A DNA stretch of 64,000 nt from Flavobacteriales bacterium (GTDB taxonomy: Bacteria; Bacteroidota; Bacteroidia; Flavobacteriales_F; PHOS-HE28), in assembly GCA_020635695.1 (NCBI GenBank), contig JACJZH010000004.1:1-64000 (forward strand). Direction: 5' to 3'. Below the pieces are notes generated by a model that searched no databases, was not told where the DNA came from, and saw only the letters and a program-made list of their open reading frames with translations. Both the position numbers and the translations under genes were made by a program. Below, piece by piece: positions 51,082 through 59,753 of this stretch (its first letter is position 1; each line of letters opens with the position of its first letter).

Positions 51082-51322
51082 TGGGGAATGTGGAAATGGG
51101 TGAATGTGGGGATGTGGAATTGAGGAATAAGGGATAAGGAGCAAGGAGCAAGGAAAAAGAAGGAAGAAGTAAGAACGGAAGAGACAAGAGGTTGCTCCGC
51201 TCCCACCTTGACTTGACACAGGACCGCTTGCTGCCCACTGCTGACTGCCAACTGCTGACCGCCGACTGCCGACTGCCGACTGCTGACTGCAAACTGCCGA
51301 CTACCGACTGCAAACTGCCGAC
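51080..51322. repeat. Heptad repeat array 6: TGGGAAT, AGCAAGG and GACTGCC families
   Basis: Plus strand: TGGGAAT/TGGAAAT units (51080-51120), then AGCAAGG/AGGAATAAGG units (51121-51165), then TTGACTTGACACA (51208-51220) and GACTGCC/GACTGCT/GACTGCA units (51236-51322). Period is 7 bp with one-base slips. It fills the gap between the exporter and serine hydrolase genes. Confidence 0.75.
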
Positions 51323-51345
51323 CGAACACTTCCGACCTTCACCCC

Positions 51346-52854
51346 ATGATCCGAACCACTCTCCTCCTGCTCTTCCTGTTGCCGAGCCTGTTCCTGAACG
51401 CCCAGGAGCGGGTGGACCTGAAGGACCTGGACGCCTACATCGCCAACGCGGTGCGGGAGTTCGAACAGCCGGGGCTGGCCGTGGGCATCGTGAAGGACGG
51501 CAAGCTGCTGTGGGCCAAGGGCTACGGCAAACTGGACCTGGCGAAGAAGGACGCGGTGGACCCGAACACCATCTTCTTCCTGGCCAGCATGAGCAAGGCC
51601 TTCACCGCCTGCGCCGTGGGGCTGCTGGTGGACGATGGCAAGCTGGACTGGAACGACCCCGTGGTGGAGCACCTGCCCTGGTTCCGCACGCCGGATGCCT
51701 GGGTCACCGAACACATGCTGGTGAAGGACCTGCTCTGCCACCGCAGCGGCTGGATCACCTTCGACGGCGACCTGCTGTGGTACGGCACCGATTACGACCA
51801 ACGCGAGATCTTGGAGCGCCATGCAGCGGAGCCCTTCACCTACCCGTTCCGCGATGAGTTCGGCTACAGCAACCTGATGTTCATCGCCGCCGCGCAACTG
51901 ATCGAGGCCGTGAGCGGCAAGACCTGGGACCAGTTCATCACCGAACGCATCATCACCCCGCTGGGCATGACGCGCACCACCGTGGAGACCGCCGACCTGG
52001 CGCGGTTCGACAACGTGGCGCTGCCGCATGTGCGCAAGGACCAGGACCCGGAGGCGGTCCAGGTGAGCATGCCCTACCAGGCGCTGCAGGGGGCCGATGG
52101 CGCCACGGGCATCAACAGCTGCGTGACCGACCTGGCCAAGTGGGATGCGATGTGGATGAACGAAGGCCAGGTGGACGGGAAGCCCTTCCTGAGTTCCGCC
52201 AGTTACCGCATGATCACCAGCATCCACCTGCCGATGGACGGTCGCCGGGATGGTGCCGCGCTCGGCTGGTTCGTGGAGGACTTCGAAGGCGAACGGGTGA
52301 TCACCCACAGCGGAGGCATGCCGGGCTTCATCCTGAACCATGCCGTGGTGCCCGACAGGGACCTGGCCGTGATCTGCCTCGGCAACGGCGAGAGCTACAG
52401 CGTGTTCGCCATCACCCAGGAGATCCTGGACCGCTACCTGGGCGACGGCAGCAAGGACCCGGTGGCCGCCTTGATGCCCCGCGTGCGCCAACGCCAGGCG
52501 GCCGAGGTGCAGCGCCGCGCCGATCGCGTGGCCGCCCGCATCACCGGCACCTCACCCAGCCTGAAGCCCGAGGCCTTCACCGGCACCTACACCGACAAGA
52601 TCTACGGCGACGCCACCATCGACCTGGTGGACGGCACCCTGCGGCTGACGCTGCTTCCCGCCAAGGACCTGCTCACCGGTCCGCTGGAGCACTGGCACTA
52701 CGACACCTGGCGCTGGGACAACGCGGACCCCTTCCTGGAGGCCGGCTTCGTGACCTTCCTGTTCGACACGGACCATCAGGTCACCGGCTTCACCATGGAC
52801 CAGCACAGCCCGGACTTCCACTTCTACAAGCTGGACTTCCGGAAGGTCGAGTGA
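51346..52854 (+). CDS. Serine hydrolase (beta-lactamase/class C-like) with C-terminal DUF3471-type domain
   Basis: 502 residues. Signal peptide (LLLLFLLPSLFLNAQ), then a class C beta-lactamase/EstB-like fold with the catalytic S-x-x-K in FLASMSKAFTACAVG (SMSK, Ser about 82), Y-x-N in FGYSNLMFIAAAQL, and the third motif HSGG in VITHSGGMPGFIL (replacing KTG). The last 110 residues are a beta-barrel domain (FTGTYTDKIYGDATIDLVDG). Periplasmic esterase/peptidase-type enzymes use this set; the substrate is unknown. Not a convincing resistance determinant. Confidence 0.88.
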   Translation: MIRTTLLLLFLLPSLFLNAQERVDLKDLDAYIANAVREFEQPGLAVGIVKDGKLLWAKGYGKLDLAKKDAVDPNTIFFLASMSKAFTACAVGLLVDDGKLDWNDPVVEHLPWFRTPDAWVTEHMLVKDLLCHRSGWITFDGDLLWYGTDYDQREILERHAAEPFTYPFRDEFGYSNLMFIAAAQLIEAVSGKTWDQFITERIITPLGMTRTTVETADLARFDNVALPHVRKDQDPEAVQVSMPYQALQGADGATGINSCVTDLAKWDAMWMNEGQVDGKPFLSSASYRMITSIHLPMDGRRDGAALGWFVEDFEGERVITHSGGMPGFILNHAVVPDRDLAVICLGNGESYSVFAITQEILDRYLGDGSKDPVAALMPRVRQRQAAEVQRRADRVAARITGTSPSLKPEAFTGTYTDKIYGDATIDLVDGTLRLTLLPAKDLLTGPLEHWHYDTWRWDNADPFLEAGFVTFLFDTDHQVTGFTMDQHSPDFHFYKLDFRKVE

Positions 52855-52892
52855 TCGGATCGTAAAGGGCGTTCAGCCTTTCTTTTCGATCC

Positions 52893-52914
52893 GTTAACAT
52901 TCCGATAACGTACG
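52893..52914 (+). promoter_or_regulatory. PHO-box-like direct repeat upstream of PiT
   Basis: Two direct 11-bp units: GTTAACATTCC (52893-52903) and GATAACGTACG (52904-52914). Spacing and length are those of a PhoB binding site. It lies 33 bp before the ATG at 52947. Confidence 0.4.
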
Positions 52915-52946
52915 GGTCGGCCCTGCGGGAGACCTTGGCACCGCCG

Positions 52947-54521
52947 ATGGACGCGTACCTGGTCGCCGTCATCATCCTGCTGCTGCTCGCGATCGGCGAC
53001 CTGATCGTTGGGGTCAGCAACGACGCCGTTAATTTCCTGGTCTCCGCCGTCGGTTCCCGCGTGGCCCCGCGCCGTGTGATCCTGGGCATCGCCGCGGCCG
53101 GCGTGTTCGTCGGGGCGGTCTTCAGCAGCGGCATGATGGAGGTGGCCCGCAAGGGCATCTTCGACCCCAGCTTCTTCTCCTTCGCGGACATCATGGTCAT
53201 CTTCCTTGCGGTGATGATCACGGACATCCTGCTGCTGGACCTCTACAACTCGCTCGGGCTTCCCACCAGCACCACCGTCTCCATCATCTTCGAACTGCTG
53301 GGCGCGGCCGTGGTGATCGGCTGGCTGGTGATCGGCCGCGGGGAGACCGACGCGACCTCCGTGCTGGAGCTCATCAACCAGGGCAAGGTGGTGGAGATCA
53401 TCGCGGGCATCTTCCTCTCGGTGGCGCTCGCGTTCAGCATCGGCGCACTGGTGCAGTGGATCAGCCGCCTGCTCTTCACCTTCCACCTGGAGGCACGCAT
53501 GCGGCGCTACGGCGCGCTGTTCGCGGGCATCGCCATCACCTTCATCGCCTACTTCATGCTGGTGAAGGGGTTGAAGGGCTCGGCCCTGGCCTCCGACGAA
53601 CTGCTCGGCTGGGTGAAGGCGAACACGACCATGCTGATGGCCCTGGTGTTCGTGGTGGTGACGCTGGCCGTGTTCGCCCTGCAACGGACCCTGGGCCTGC
53701 ACCCGCTGAAGCTGGTCGTGCTGGCCGGCACCTTCACGCTGGCCATGGCCTTCGCGGGCAACGACCTGGTGAACTTCGTGGGCGTGCCCATCACCGCGTT
53801 CCAGAGCTACGAGCTGTGGAAGGCCAGCGGCGTGGATGCGCACGGCTTCATGATGGACCAGCTGGCCGGTCAGGTGCGCACCCCCACCCTGCTGCTGCTG
53901 ATCGCCGGGCTGGTGATGACCGTGACCCTGTGGGTGAGCGGCAAGGCGCGCAAGGTGACCGACACGGCCGTGAACCTGGGCCGCCAGGGCAAGGGCGAGG
54001 AGAAGTTCCGGTCGCATGCCCTGGCCCGCGCCATCGTGCGCCGCGCCCAGTGGAGCAACCGGATCTTCAGCCACGTGCTGGGCCGCCGCAACCGCATCCT
54101 GATCCGCATGCGCTTCCGGAACCACGGCCTGCTGGTGGAAGGCGGTCCGGCCTTCGACCTGGTGCGCGCCTCGGTGAACCTGATGGTGGCCAGCGTGCTG
54201 ATCGCCATCGGCACCAACCTGAAGCTGCCGCTGAGCACCACCTACGTGTCGTTCATGGTGGCCATGGGCGCCTCGCTGGCCGACCGCGCCTGGGGCGCCG
54301 ACAGCGCCGAGTACCGCGTGGCCGGTGTGCTGAACGTGATCGGTGGCTGGCTCCTCACCGCCGTCGGTGCCTTCGTGGCCTCGGGCTTCGTGGCGCTGCT
54401 GATCCACTACGGCGGCATCTGGACGGCCGTGGTGCTCTTCCTGGTGGCCATGGTCTTCCTCTACCTGAGCCACCGTCCCGGGCACACCCATCCCCTGGTG
54501 CGCGCCGGACGCCGCCGGTAG
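52947..54521 (+). CDS. Inorganic phosphate transporter, PiT family
   Basis: 524 residues with about ten to twelve membrane helices. The paired family signatures are present: GVSNDAVNFLVSAVGSR (residues 22-38) in the first half and FAGNDLVNFVGVPITAF in the second, both carrying the GxxNDxxN phosphate/sodium motif. Sodium or proton-coupled phosphate uptake. A large cytoplasmic loop (about 330-410) is basic. Start ATG 52947 is chosen over 52935 TTG. The PHO-box-like repeat upstream suggests phosphate control. Confidence 0.93.
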   Translation: MDAYLVAVIILLLLAIGDLIVGVSNDAVNFLVSAVGSRVAPRRVILGIAAAGVFVGAVFSSGMMEVARKGIFDPSFFSFADIMVIFLAVMITDILLLDLYNSLGLPTSTTVSIIFELLGAAVVIGWLVIGRGETDATSVLELINQGKVVEIIAGIFLSVALAFSIGALVQWISRLLFTFHLEARMRRYGALFAGIAITFIAYFMLVKGLKGSALASDELLGWVKANTTMLMALVFVVVTLAVFALQRTLGLHPLKLVVLAGTFTLAMAFAGNDLVNFVGVPITAFQSYELWKASGVDAHGFMMDQLAGQVRTPTLLLLIAGLVMTVTLWVSGKARKVTDTAVNLGRQGKGEEKFRSHALARAIVRRAQWSNRIFSHVLGRRNRILIRMRFRNHGLLVEGGPAFDLVRASVNLMVASVLIAIGTNLKLPLSTTYVSFMVAMGASLADRAWGADSAEYRVAGVLNVIGGWLLTAVGAFVASGFVALLIHYGGIWTAVVLFLVAMVFLYLSHRPGHTHPLVRAGRRR

Positions 54522-54539
54522 GATCCGCATCTTCGTGCC

Positions 54540-55244
54540 ATGCACGTGTTCCACTGTCCGGAACTGGAGGGTTCCGTGGCCACCCTGCCGGAGACCGAGG
54601 CGCACCATGCCCGCGCCGTGCTGCGGCTGAAGCCCGGGGCGCCCGTGGTGCTGGTGGACGGCCGCGGCACGCGTGCGACGGGCACGTTGCTTTCCGTGGA
54701 CAAGCACAGTTGCACCGCACAAGTGGACGCCCGGGAGCAGGTACCGCCGGGACGCGAGGCCGGCATCCACCTGGCCGTGGCGCCGACCAAGCAGGTGGAA
54801 CGCTTCGAGTGGTTCCTGGAGAAGGCCACCGAGGTGGGCATCGGGCGGATCACCCCGCTGCTGACCGAACGCGTGGAACGCCACCGGCTGCGCACCGACC
54901 GGCTGGAGAAGGTGCTGGTGGCCGCCATGAAACAGAGCCAGCGCGCCTGGCTGCCGCAACTGGACGAGCCCACCCTGCTGGACGACCTGCTCCGCGATCC
55001 GCTGCCGGAACAACGCCTCTTCGGCTGGTGCGAAGGCGAACGCGTGCCGCTGACGGAACGCTTCGATCCCGCGACACCCGCCCTGATGGTGATCGGCCCC
55101 GAGGGTGATCTCAGTCCGCGCGAAGCCACGCGGCTCACCGAGGCCGGGTTCACCGCCGTGACCCTGGGCGAGGCCCGGTTGCGCACCGAGACCGCGGCCC
55201 TGGTGGCCTGCACCTGGATGGCCCTGGCCCCTGCGCGGCGCTAA
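54540..55244 (+). CDS. rsmE: 16S rRNA (uracil-1498-N3)-methyltransferase
   Basis: 234 residues. RsmE of the SPOUT class: PUA-like N-terminus (AHHARAVLRLKPGAPVVLVD), QVERFEWFLEKATEVGIGRI, and the C-terminal knot VIGPEGDLSPRE and LGEARLRTETAALV. Methylates U1498 in the 30S decoding site. Box-like CATCTTCG ends 4 nt upstream. The gene follows PiT by 18 bp; its TAA stop overlaps the promoter box of the next gene. Confidence 0.92.
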   Translation: MHVFHCPELEGSVATLPETEAHHARAVLRLKPGAPVVLVDGRGTRATGTLLSVDKHSCTAQVDAREQVPPGREAGIHLAVAPTKQVERFEWFLEKATEVGIGRITPLLTERVERHRLRTDRLEKVLVAAMKQSQRAWLPQLDEPTLLDDLLRDPLPEQRLFGWCEGERVPLTERFDPATPALMVIGPEGDLSPREATRLTEAGFTAVTLGEARLRTETAALVACTWMALAPARR

Positions 55245-55249
55245 CTTCG
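55242..55249 (+). promoter_or_regulatory. -7 box overlapping the rsmE stop codon
   Basis: TAACTTCG (one difference) ends 4 nt before the ATG at 55254, and its first three bases are the TAA stop of rsmE. Confidence 0.5.
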
Positions 55250-55253
55250 CAGC

Positions 55254-55922
55254 ATGCGCCTGCCGCTCCTGTTCGCCACCCTGCTCCTTGGCCCGATCGT
55301 TCACGCCCAGGGCACGTGGGCCATCGCCTTGCTGAAGTACAACGGCGGCGGCGACTGGTATGCCAACCCCAGCAGCCTGCCCAACCTGGCGCGCTTCTGC
55401 AACACCGAACTGGGCACGGACATCATCACCGAGATCCCCACGGTGGAGGTCGGCAGCCCCGAGCTGTTCGGCTTCCCGATCGTACACCTGACCGGCCATG
55501 GCAACGTGGTGTTCAGCCAGGCGGAGGCGGAGAACCTGCGGAACTACCTGATCGGCGGGGGCTTCCTGCACATCAGCGACAACTACGGGCTGGACCCCTT
55601 CATCCGGCCCATGATGCAGCGGGTGTTCCCCGAGCTGGAGTTCGTGGAACTGCCCTTCGGCCACCCGATCTACCACCAGCGCTTCGACTTCCCCTCGGGA
55701 CTGCCGAAGGTGCACGAGCACGACGGCAAGCCCCCACGCGGCTACGGGCTGATCTGGGAGGGCCGGCTGGTGTGCTTCTACGACACCGAGTGCGACCTGG
55801 GCGACGGCTGGGAGGATCCCGACGTCCATGGCGACAGCCCTGAGACGCACCGCCGGTCGCTGGAGATGGGCGCCAACATCGTGTCCTACGCGGTCTCCGG
55901 CGCGGACATGACCACGCCCTAG
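55254..55922 (+). CDS. DUF4159 protein, secreted
   Basis: 222 residues. Signal peptide (MRLPLLFATLLLGPIVHAQG) then the DUF4159 domain: LLKYNGGGDWYANPSSLPNL, PIVHLTGHGNVVFSQAEAEN, LIGGGFLHISDNYGLDPFIR and the end YGLIWEGRLVCFYDTECDLG. Bacteroidota family of unknown function, related in fold to the glutamine amidotransferase-like group that carries GGxLhxsDN. It converges on terC sharing CTAG (55919-55922) as both stops. Confidence 0.88.
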   Translation: MRLPLLFATLLLGPIVHAQGTWAIALLKYNGGGDWYANPSSLPNLARFCNTELGTDIITEIPTVEVGSPELFGFPIVHLTGHGNVVFSQAEAENLRNYLIGGGFLHISDNYGLDPFIRPMMQRVFPELEFVELPFGHPIYHQRFDFPSGLPKVHEHDGKPPRGYGLIWEGRLVCFYDTECDLGDGWEDPDVHGDSPETHRRSLEMGANIVSYAVSGADMTTP

Positions 55923-56665
55923 GCGGCCGCCTTGCGCTGCTGGTGGTGGCGCCGCACGCGCATGTTCAGCAGTTCCACCACGAAGCTGAAGGCCATGGCG
56001 AAGTAGGCATAGCCCTTCGGGATGTGGCTTTCATGGACGGGTTCCAGCCCCTCGAAGAAGAGCATGAAGCCCACCAGCACCAGGAAGGACAGCGCGAGCA
56101 TCTTCAACGTGGGGTGCTGCTCGATGAAGCCGCTGATGCGCTGGGCGAAGAAGAACATCACGATCATGGCGATGACCACGGCCGCGATCATCACCTCCAC
56201 GTGCTTGGCCAGGCCGATGGCGGTCACGATGCTGTCGAAGGAGAACACCGCATCGATCACCAGGATCTGTCCCATGAGCGCCGCGAAGCTGCCTGCCGCC
56301 TTGGCCGGTCCCTGGCGCACCCCGTCGCCACCCTCCACCTTGTGGTGGATCTCCTTCACCGCCTTGTAGAGCAGGAACAGACCGCCGGCCAGCATGATCG
56401 TGTTGCGCAGGTTGAAGGAGAAGGAGGCGACGTGGAAGAGCTCGTTCTCCCCGTTGGCCACCAGCCAGCCCAGGCCCAGCAGCAACGCGGAACGCAGGGC
56501 GATGCCACCCACCATCCAGATGCGCCGCGCGTTCAAGCGCTTCTCCTCCGGCATACGCCCGAGGATGATGCTGACGAAGATGACGTTGTCGATGCCCAGC
56601 GCGATCTCCAGCGTGGTGAGCGTGAGCAGCGCGATGATGCCCTGCAGGGTGAGCAGTTCCTCCAT
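55919..56665 (-). CDS. TerC family integral membrane protein
   Basis: 248 residues. About seven helices with TerC signatures: LEIALGIDNVIFVSIILGRM (residues 18-37), VIDAVFSFDSIVTAIGLAKH and GFMLFFEGLEPV. The conserved aspartates in IDN and FDS are linked to metal (manganese/tellurium) export. ATG 56665 is preferred to the GTG at 56671. Promoter not obvious. Inner membrane. Confidence 0.9.
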   Translation of the reverse strand: MEELLTLQGIIALLTLTTLEIALGIDNVIFVSIILGRMPEEKRLNARRIWMVGGIALRSALLLGLGWLVANGENELFHVASFSFNLRNTIMLAGGLFLLYKAVKEIHHKVEGGDGVRQGPAKAAGSFAALMGQILVIDAVFSFDSIVTAIGLAKHVEVMIAAVVIAMIVMFFFAQRISGFIEQHPTLKMLALSFLVLVGFMLFFEGLEPVHESHIPKGYAYFAMAFSFVVELLNMRVRRHHQQRKAAA

Positions 56666-56705
56666 GGGCACGAAGATGCGAAAGGGCGGGGCTCAGCGGG
56701 CCCGT

Positions 56706-59078
56706 TCAGGGAACGATGAAGGACACCGCCGCCCGGGTCGTTCCCGTGGCATCCACTCCGCGGACCAGGTAGGTTCCCGAGGAAAGACCTTCCACGGAAA
56801 CCTGCCCCAGCCGGGACGATGCGCCCAACACCTCCCGGCCCAGCCCATCATGCACGACGATACGCACCACCTGGTCCGGGAAGCCGCTCCAGTGGAGGAC
56901 CCCGCCTACCACCGGGTCCGGCCACACCCTGGCCTGCATCCGATCGTGTTCGGCCATGCCCACTTCGTCCAAGCGGTTCTTGTACAACACGATCCGATCG
57001 GCGCCGTTGTCGGCCACCACCACGTCCAGGTCTCCGTCAAGGTCGATGTCGCGGATGTCCATGTTCTGAGCATCGAACAACTGGCCGATCGTCTCCGAAG
57101 GCTGGAACAGTCCGCCACCCAGGGCCTTCGACCAGGCCAGCGCAGCACCGCCCGATCGGACCACGTCCGGCAGGCCGTCCCCGTCCATGTCCGCGACACG
57201 CACCTCCACCAACTGTGACAGGCCTTGTTCCAGCGTGATCCGCTGGGGGAACTGACCACCGCCGTCATTGGGGAACCAATCGATCCGTCCCGATCCCGGT
57301 GCCCCACAGACCACGTCCAGGTCACCGTCCACGTCCAGGTCGGCGAGCACCGCGGTGGATATCCCCGGCACCCCCATGCCAAAGGGTAGATAGGGCCCGA
57401 ACTGGCCACCACCCAACCCGGGATAGAACGCACAGAGCCCTTGGCCTACGCCGAAGAAAATGTCCGGAATACCATCGCCGTTCAGGTCACCCACGCGCAC
57501 GAGGTTGGGGTCCGGGAAGTTGTCCAGGGTGGTCTGCACGTTGAAGTTCCCCTGCCCGTCGTTGGCCATCCAGTTGACCCATCCGGTGACCGGGCTCGTG
57601 CCGGCCACGTCCAGGTCGCCATCCCCATCGAGGTCGCCCAGATCGAAATTGCCGGCATCACCGGGCCCGAGGTCCAGGTCCACAACGAGTTCGAACCCAC
57701 CCTGTCCGTCAGAGAGATGGACGATGATCGTTGTTTGCGGATAGGCTTGCAACAGGTCCACCAACCCATCGTCGTTCACATCCGCCGCCATCATCCGCAC
57801 GCCACCGGACACTGTCTGTATCGGGATCTCGAGATCCAAGGGTTCAGCCAACGGCTCCATGGGGATCAGGTCCAGGGTCCCTCCCGGATCACCGGTGAAA
57901 AGCACATCCGGCCATCCATTCACCAGCACATCAGCGACCAAGACGAGATCAGGATCGCGCACAAAGGTCCCGACAGGATCGGCCTCTCCCCAGTTCCCCT
58001 GACCGTCCGGTGAATAGACATAACTGACCCAGCCATCAATGGATAGCACATCATCCAAGCCATCACCATTGAAGTCGCGAGCCAGCAGCGACCTGGGGAA
58101 GACAAGTGTATCGATCTGACCGGCATCCACGAACGATCCATTTCCATCGTTCTCGTACCAACCCAATGCAGGATAACTACCGATCACCAGGTCCAGGTCC
58201 TCATCACCATCAGCATCCGCTATGGCAAGCGCTCGAACATCATCGGCGACCACGATCAAGGTATCCCTGGGCTCGAACATCCCCCCGCCCAGGTTCCTGG
58301 AAAGCAGCACCACCTCCTGGTTCTGGTAACCGAAGGTGAGCAGATCCGGAAGTGAGTCACCAGTGAGATCGGCGACCCGGAACCCGTTCTGCATGTACCC
58401 GTCCGAAGTAAGCGTCAACTCCGGCGAGAAGGCGCCTCCCCCCAGACCGAACACCGCCTGCTGCATCCTCGCTCCACCGGAATCTCTCCTCCACAGGAGG
58501 TCCACCAGTCCATCCAGGTCAACATCCACGATCGAGACAGGCGACGTGTTGAAAGGCGGAGGGACCAGCCCGACCGCTGCAGAAAACGCTCCCGAACCGT
58601 CCCCGGCCAGCCAAGCCAGTCCTTCTGTCCCCGTGCGCATCACCAGATCGAGGTCTCCATCCTGGTCCAGATCACCAAGTCCGAAGAGGACGTTCTGGGT
58701 GGAGGCTGACAGGATCTCGGCCATCTCCACAAAACCACCCATGCCGTCCCCGGCATGCCAATGGATGGACTGATCACCCTCCGAGGTGACCAGATCGAGG
58801 TCCCCGTCCAGGTCCAGGTCGCCCACGACCACCTGCCGATGCTCGGTGGCCTTCAGGGTCATCGCATCGCCCAAGTCACCCGCTGGTGCCGCCACATGGA
58901 GGTACAGCCCCTCCGGCGTCACCCGGACCAGGTCCAGGTCGCCATCGAGATCGAAGTCGCCGACGGCCACCTCGCGGATCAGCCCCTGATGGCCCTCGGC
59001 CAGCACCACCTCCTCCCAGAGTTGCGCATGCAGAACGGAAGTGGCCAGTCCGAGAAAGACCAGCATGGACCTACGCAT
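56706..59078 (-). CDS. VCBS/FG-GAP repeat protein with T9SS type A sorting domain
   Basis: 790 residues. A signal peptide, then about a dozen VCBS/FG-GAP units marked by D-x-D-G-D-x-D-L (DGDLDLVRVTPEGLYLH; DLDLDGDLDLVTSEGDQSIH; DQDGDLDLVMRTGTEG), which form a calcium-binding beta-propeller. The final 70 residues (VRIVVHDGLGREVLGASSRL; GLSSGTYLVRGVDATGTTRA) are a type A domain for export by T9SS. Cell-surface or released. TAACTTGG (59083-59090) ends 4 nt before the ATG. Confidence 0.92.
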   Translation of the reverse strand: MRRSMLVFLGLATSVLHAQLWEEVVLAEGHQGLIREVAVGDFDLDGDLDLVRVTPEGLYLHVAAPAGDLGDAMTLKATEHRQVVVGDLDLDGDLDLVTSEGDQSIHWHAGDGMGGFVEMAEILSASTQNVLFGLGDLDQDGDLDLVMRTGTEGLAWLAGDGSGAFSAAVGLVPPPFNTSPVSIVDVDLDGLVDLLWRRDSGGARMQQAVFGLGGGAFSPELTLTSDGYMQNGFRVADLTGDSLPDLLTFGYQNQEVVLLSRNLGGGMFEPRDTLIVVADDVRALAIADADGDEDLDLVIGSYPALGWYENDGNGSFVDAGQIDTLVFPRSLLARDFNGDGLDDVLSIDGWVSYVYSPDGQGNWGEADPVGTFVRDPDLVLVADVLVNGWPDVLFTGDPGGTLDLIPMEPLAEPLDLEIPIQTVSGGVRMMAADVNDDGLVDLLQAYPQTTIIVHLSDGQGGFELVVDLDLGPGDAGNFDLGDLDGDGDLDVAGTSPVTGWVNWMANDGQGNFNVQTTLDNFPDPNLVRVGDLNGDGIPDIFFGVGQGLCAFYPGLGGGQFGPYLPFGMGVPGISTAVLADLDVDGDLDVVCGAPGSGRIDWFPNDGGGQFPQRITLEQGLSQLVEVRVADMDGDGLPDVVRSGGAALAWSKALGGGLFQPSETIGQLFDAQNMDIRDIDLDGDLDVVVADNGADRIVLYKNRLDEVGMAEHDRMQARVWPDPVVGGVLHWSGFPDQVVRIVVHDGLGREVLGASSRLGQVSVEGLSSGTYLVRGVDATGTTRAAVSFIVP

Positions 59079-59087
59079 CCCGCCAAG

Positions 59088-59750
59088 TTAGTGCAGCGCC
59101 TCCACCACCAGGCGGGACACCTGCGGCGCGCGCTGGAACACCATGAAGTGACCGCCCTTGGGCACCTTCACCGGGTCCTTGATGAAGAGGATGGGCATCA
59201 GACGGTCGCTGGTGCCGTGCAGGTGTACCAGCTGCTTGACGGGTTTCGATGGCCCCTCCCAATGCAGCACGGCATCGATCTGCACCTGCAGCTGTTCCAC
59301 CGTGTGCACCTCCAACAGTTCGTCGAAGAGCTTCACCGCCTCCTGCCCCTCCACGCCCATCTGCCAGCGCATGAAGGGCAGGCTGGCCTGGATGAACTGG
59401 CGGGTGAGCAGCCGCTCGGGATGGGTGCCGCGCAGCAGCTTGATCGGCGGCGGCATCTCGTGCGGCCCCTTCCAGCTGCTGATGATCACCGTGCGTTCCG
59501 GACCGGTGAGGACGGCCAATTCCTGCGCCACCATGCCGCCCATGCTCACCCCCACCAGCGCGTGGGGGCGCTTCTTGTCCACCTGTGAAGCCAGTTCCCG
59601 GGCGAAGTCGGAGAGCGTGCTCCCCTTGCGCATGCGCGGCCAGTCCAGGAAGTGCGTGCGATGCTCCCCCAGCTCCAGCTTCGCGAATAGCCGGTGGTCC
59701 GCACCGAGGCCGGGCAGCAGGTACACGTCCAGCGGGGCGCGGGTGGCCAT
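59088..59750 (-). CDS. Alpha/beta hydrolase
   Basis: 220 residues. Canonical fold: VYLLPGLGADHRLFAKLE (oxyanion area), nucleophile elbow GVSMGGM, acid and histidine in HLHGTSDRLMPILFI and VPKGGHFMVFQRA. Cytoplasmic; substrate unknown. It starts 4 bp after the hutH stop, so it is the last gene of the hisS-hutH unit. No lid domain of note. Confidence 0.85.
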   Translation of the reverse strand: MATRAPLDVYLLPGLGADHRLFAKLELGEHRTHFLDWPRMRKGSTLSDFARELASQVDKKRPHALVGVSMGGMVAQELAVLTGPERTVIISSWKGPHEMPPPIKLLRGTHPERLLTRQFIQASLPFMRWQMGVEGQEAVKLFDELLEVHTVEQLQVQIDAVLHWEGPSKPVKQLVHLHGTSDRLMPILFIKDPVKVPKGGHFMVFQRAPQVSRLVVEALH

Positions 59751-59753
59751 GCC

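Noticed and set aside
51346..52854. Antibiotic-resistance beta-lactamase
   Set aside because: The serine-hydrolase fold with HSGG and a C-terminal barrel is the general esterase/peptidase type; no context supports resistance.
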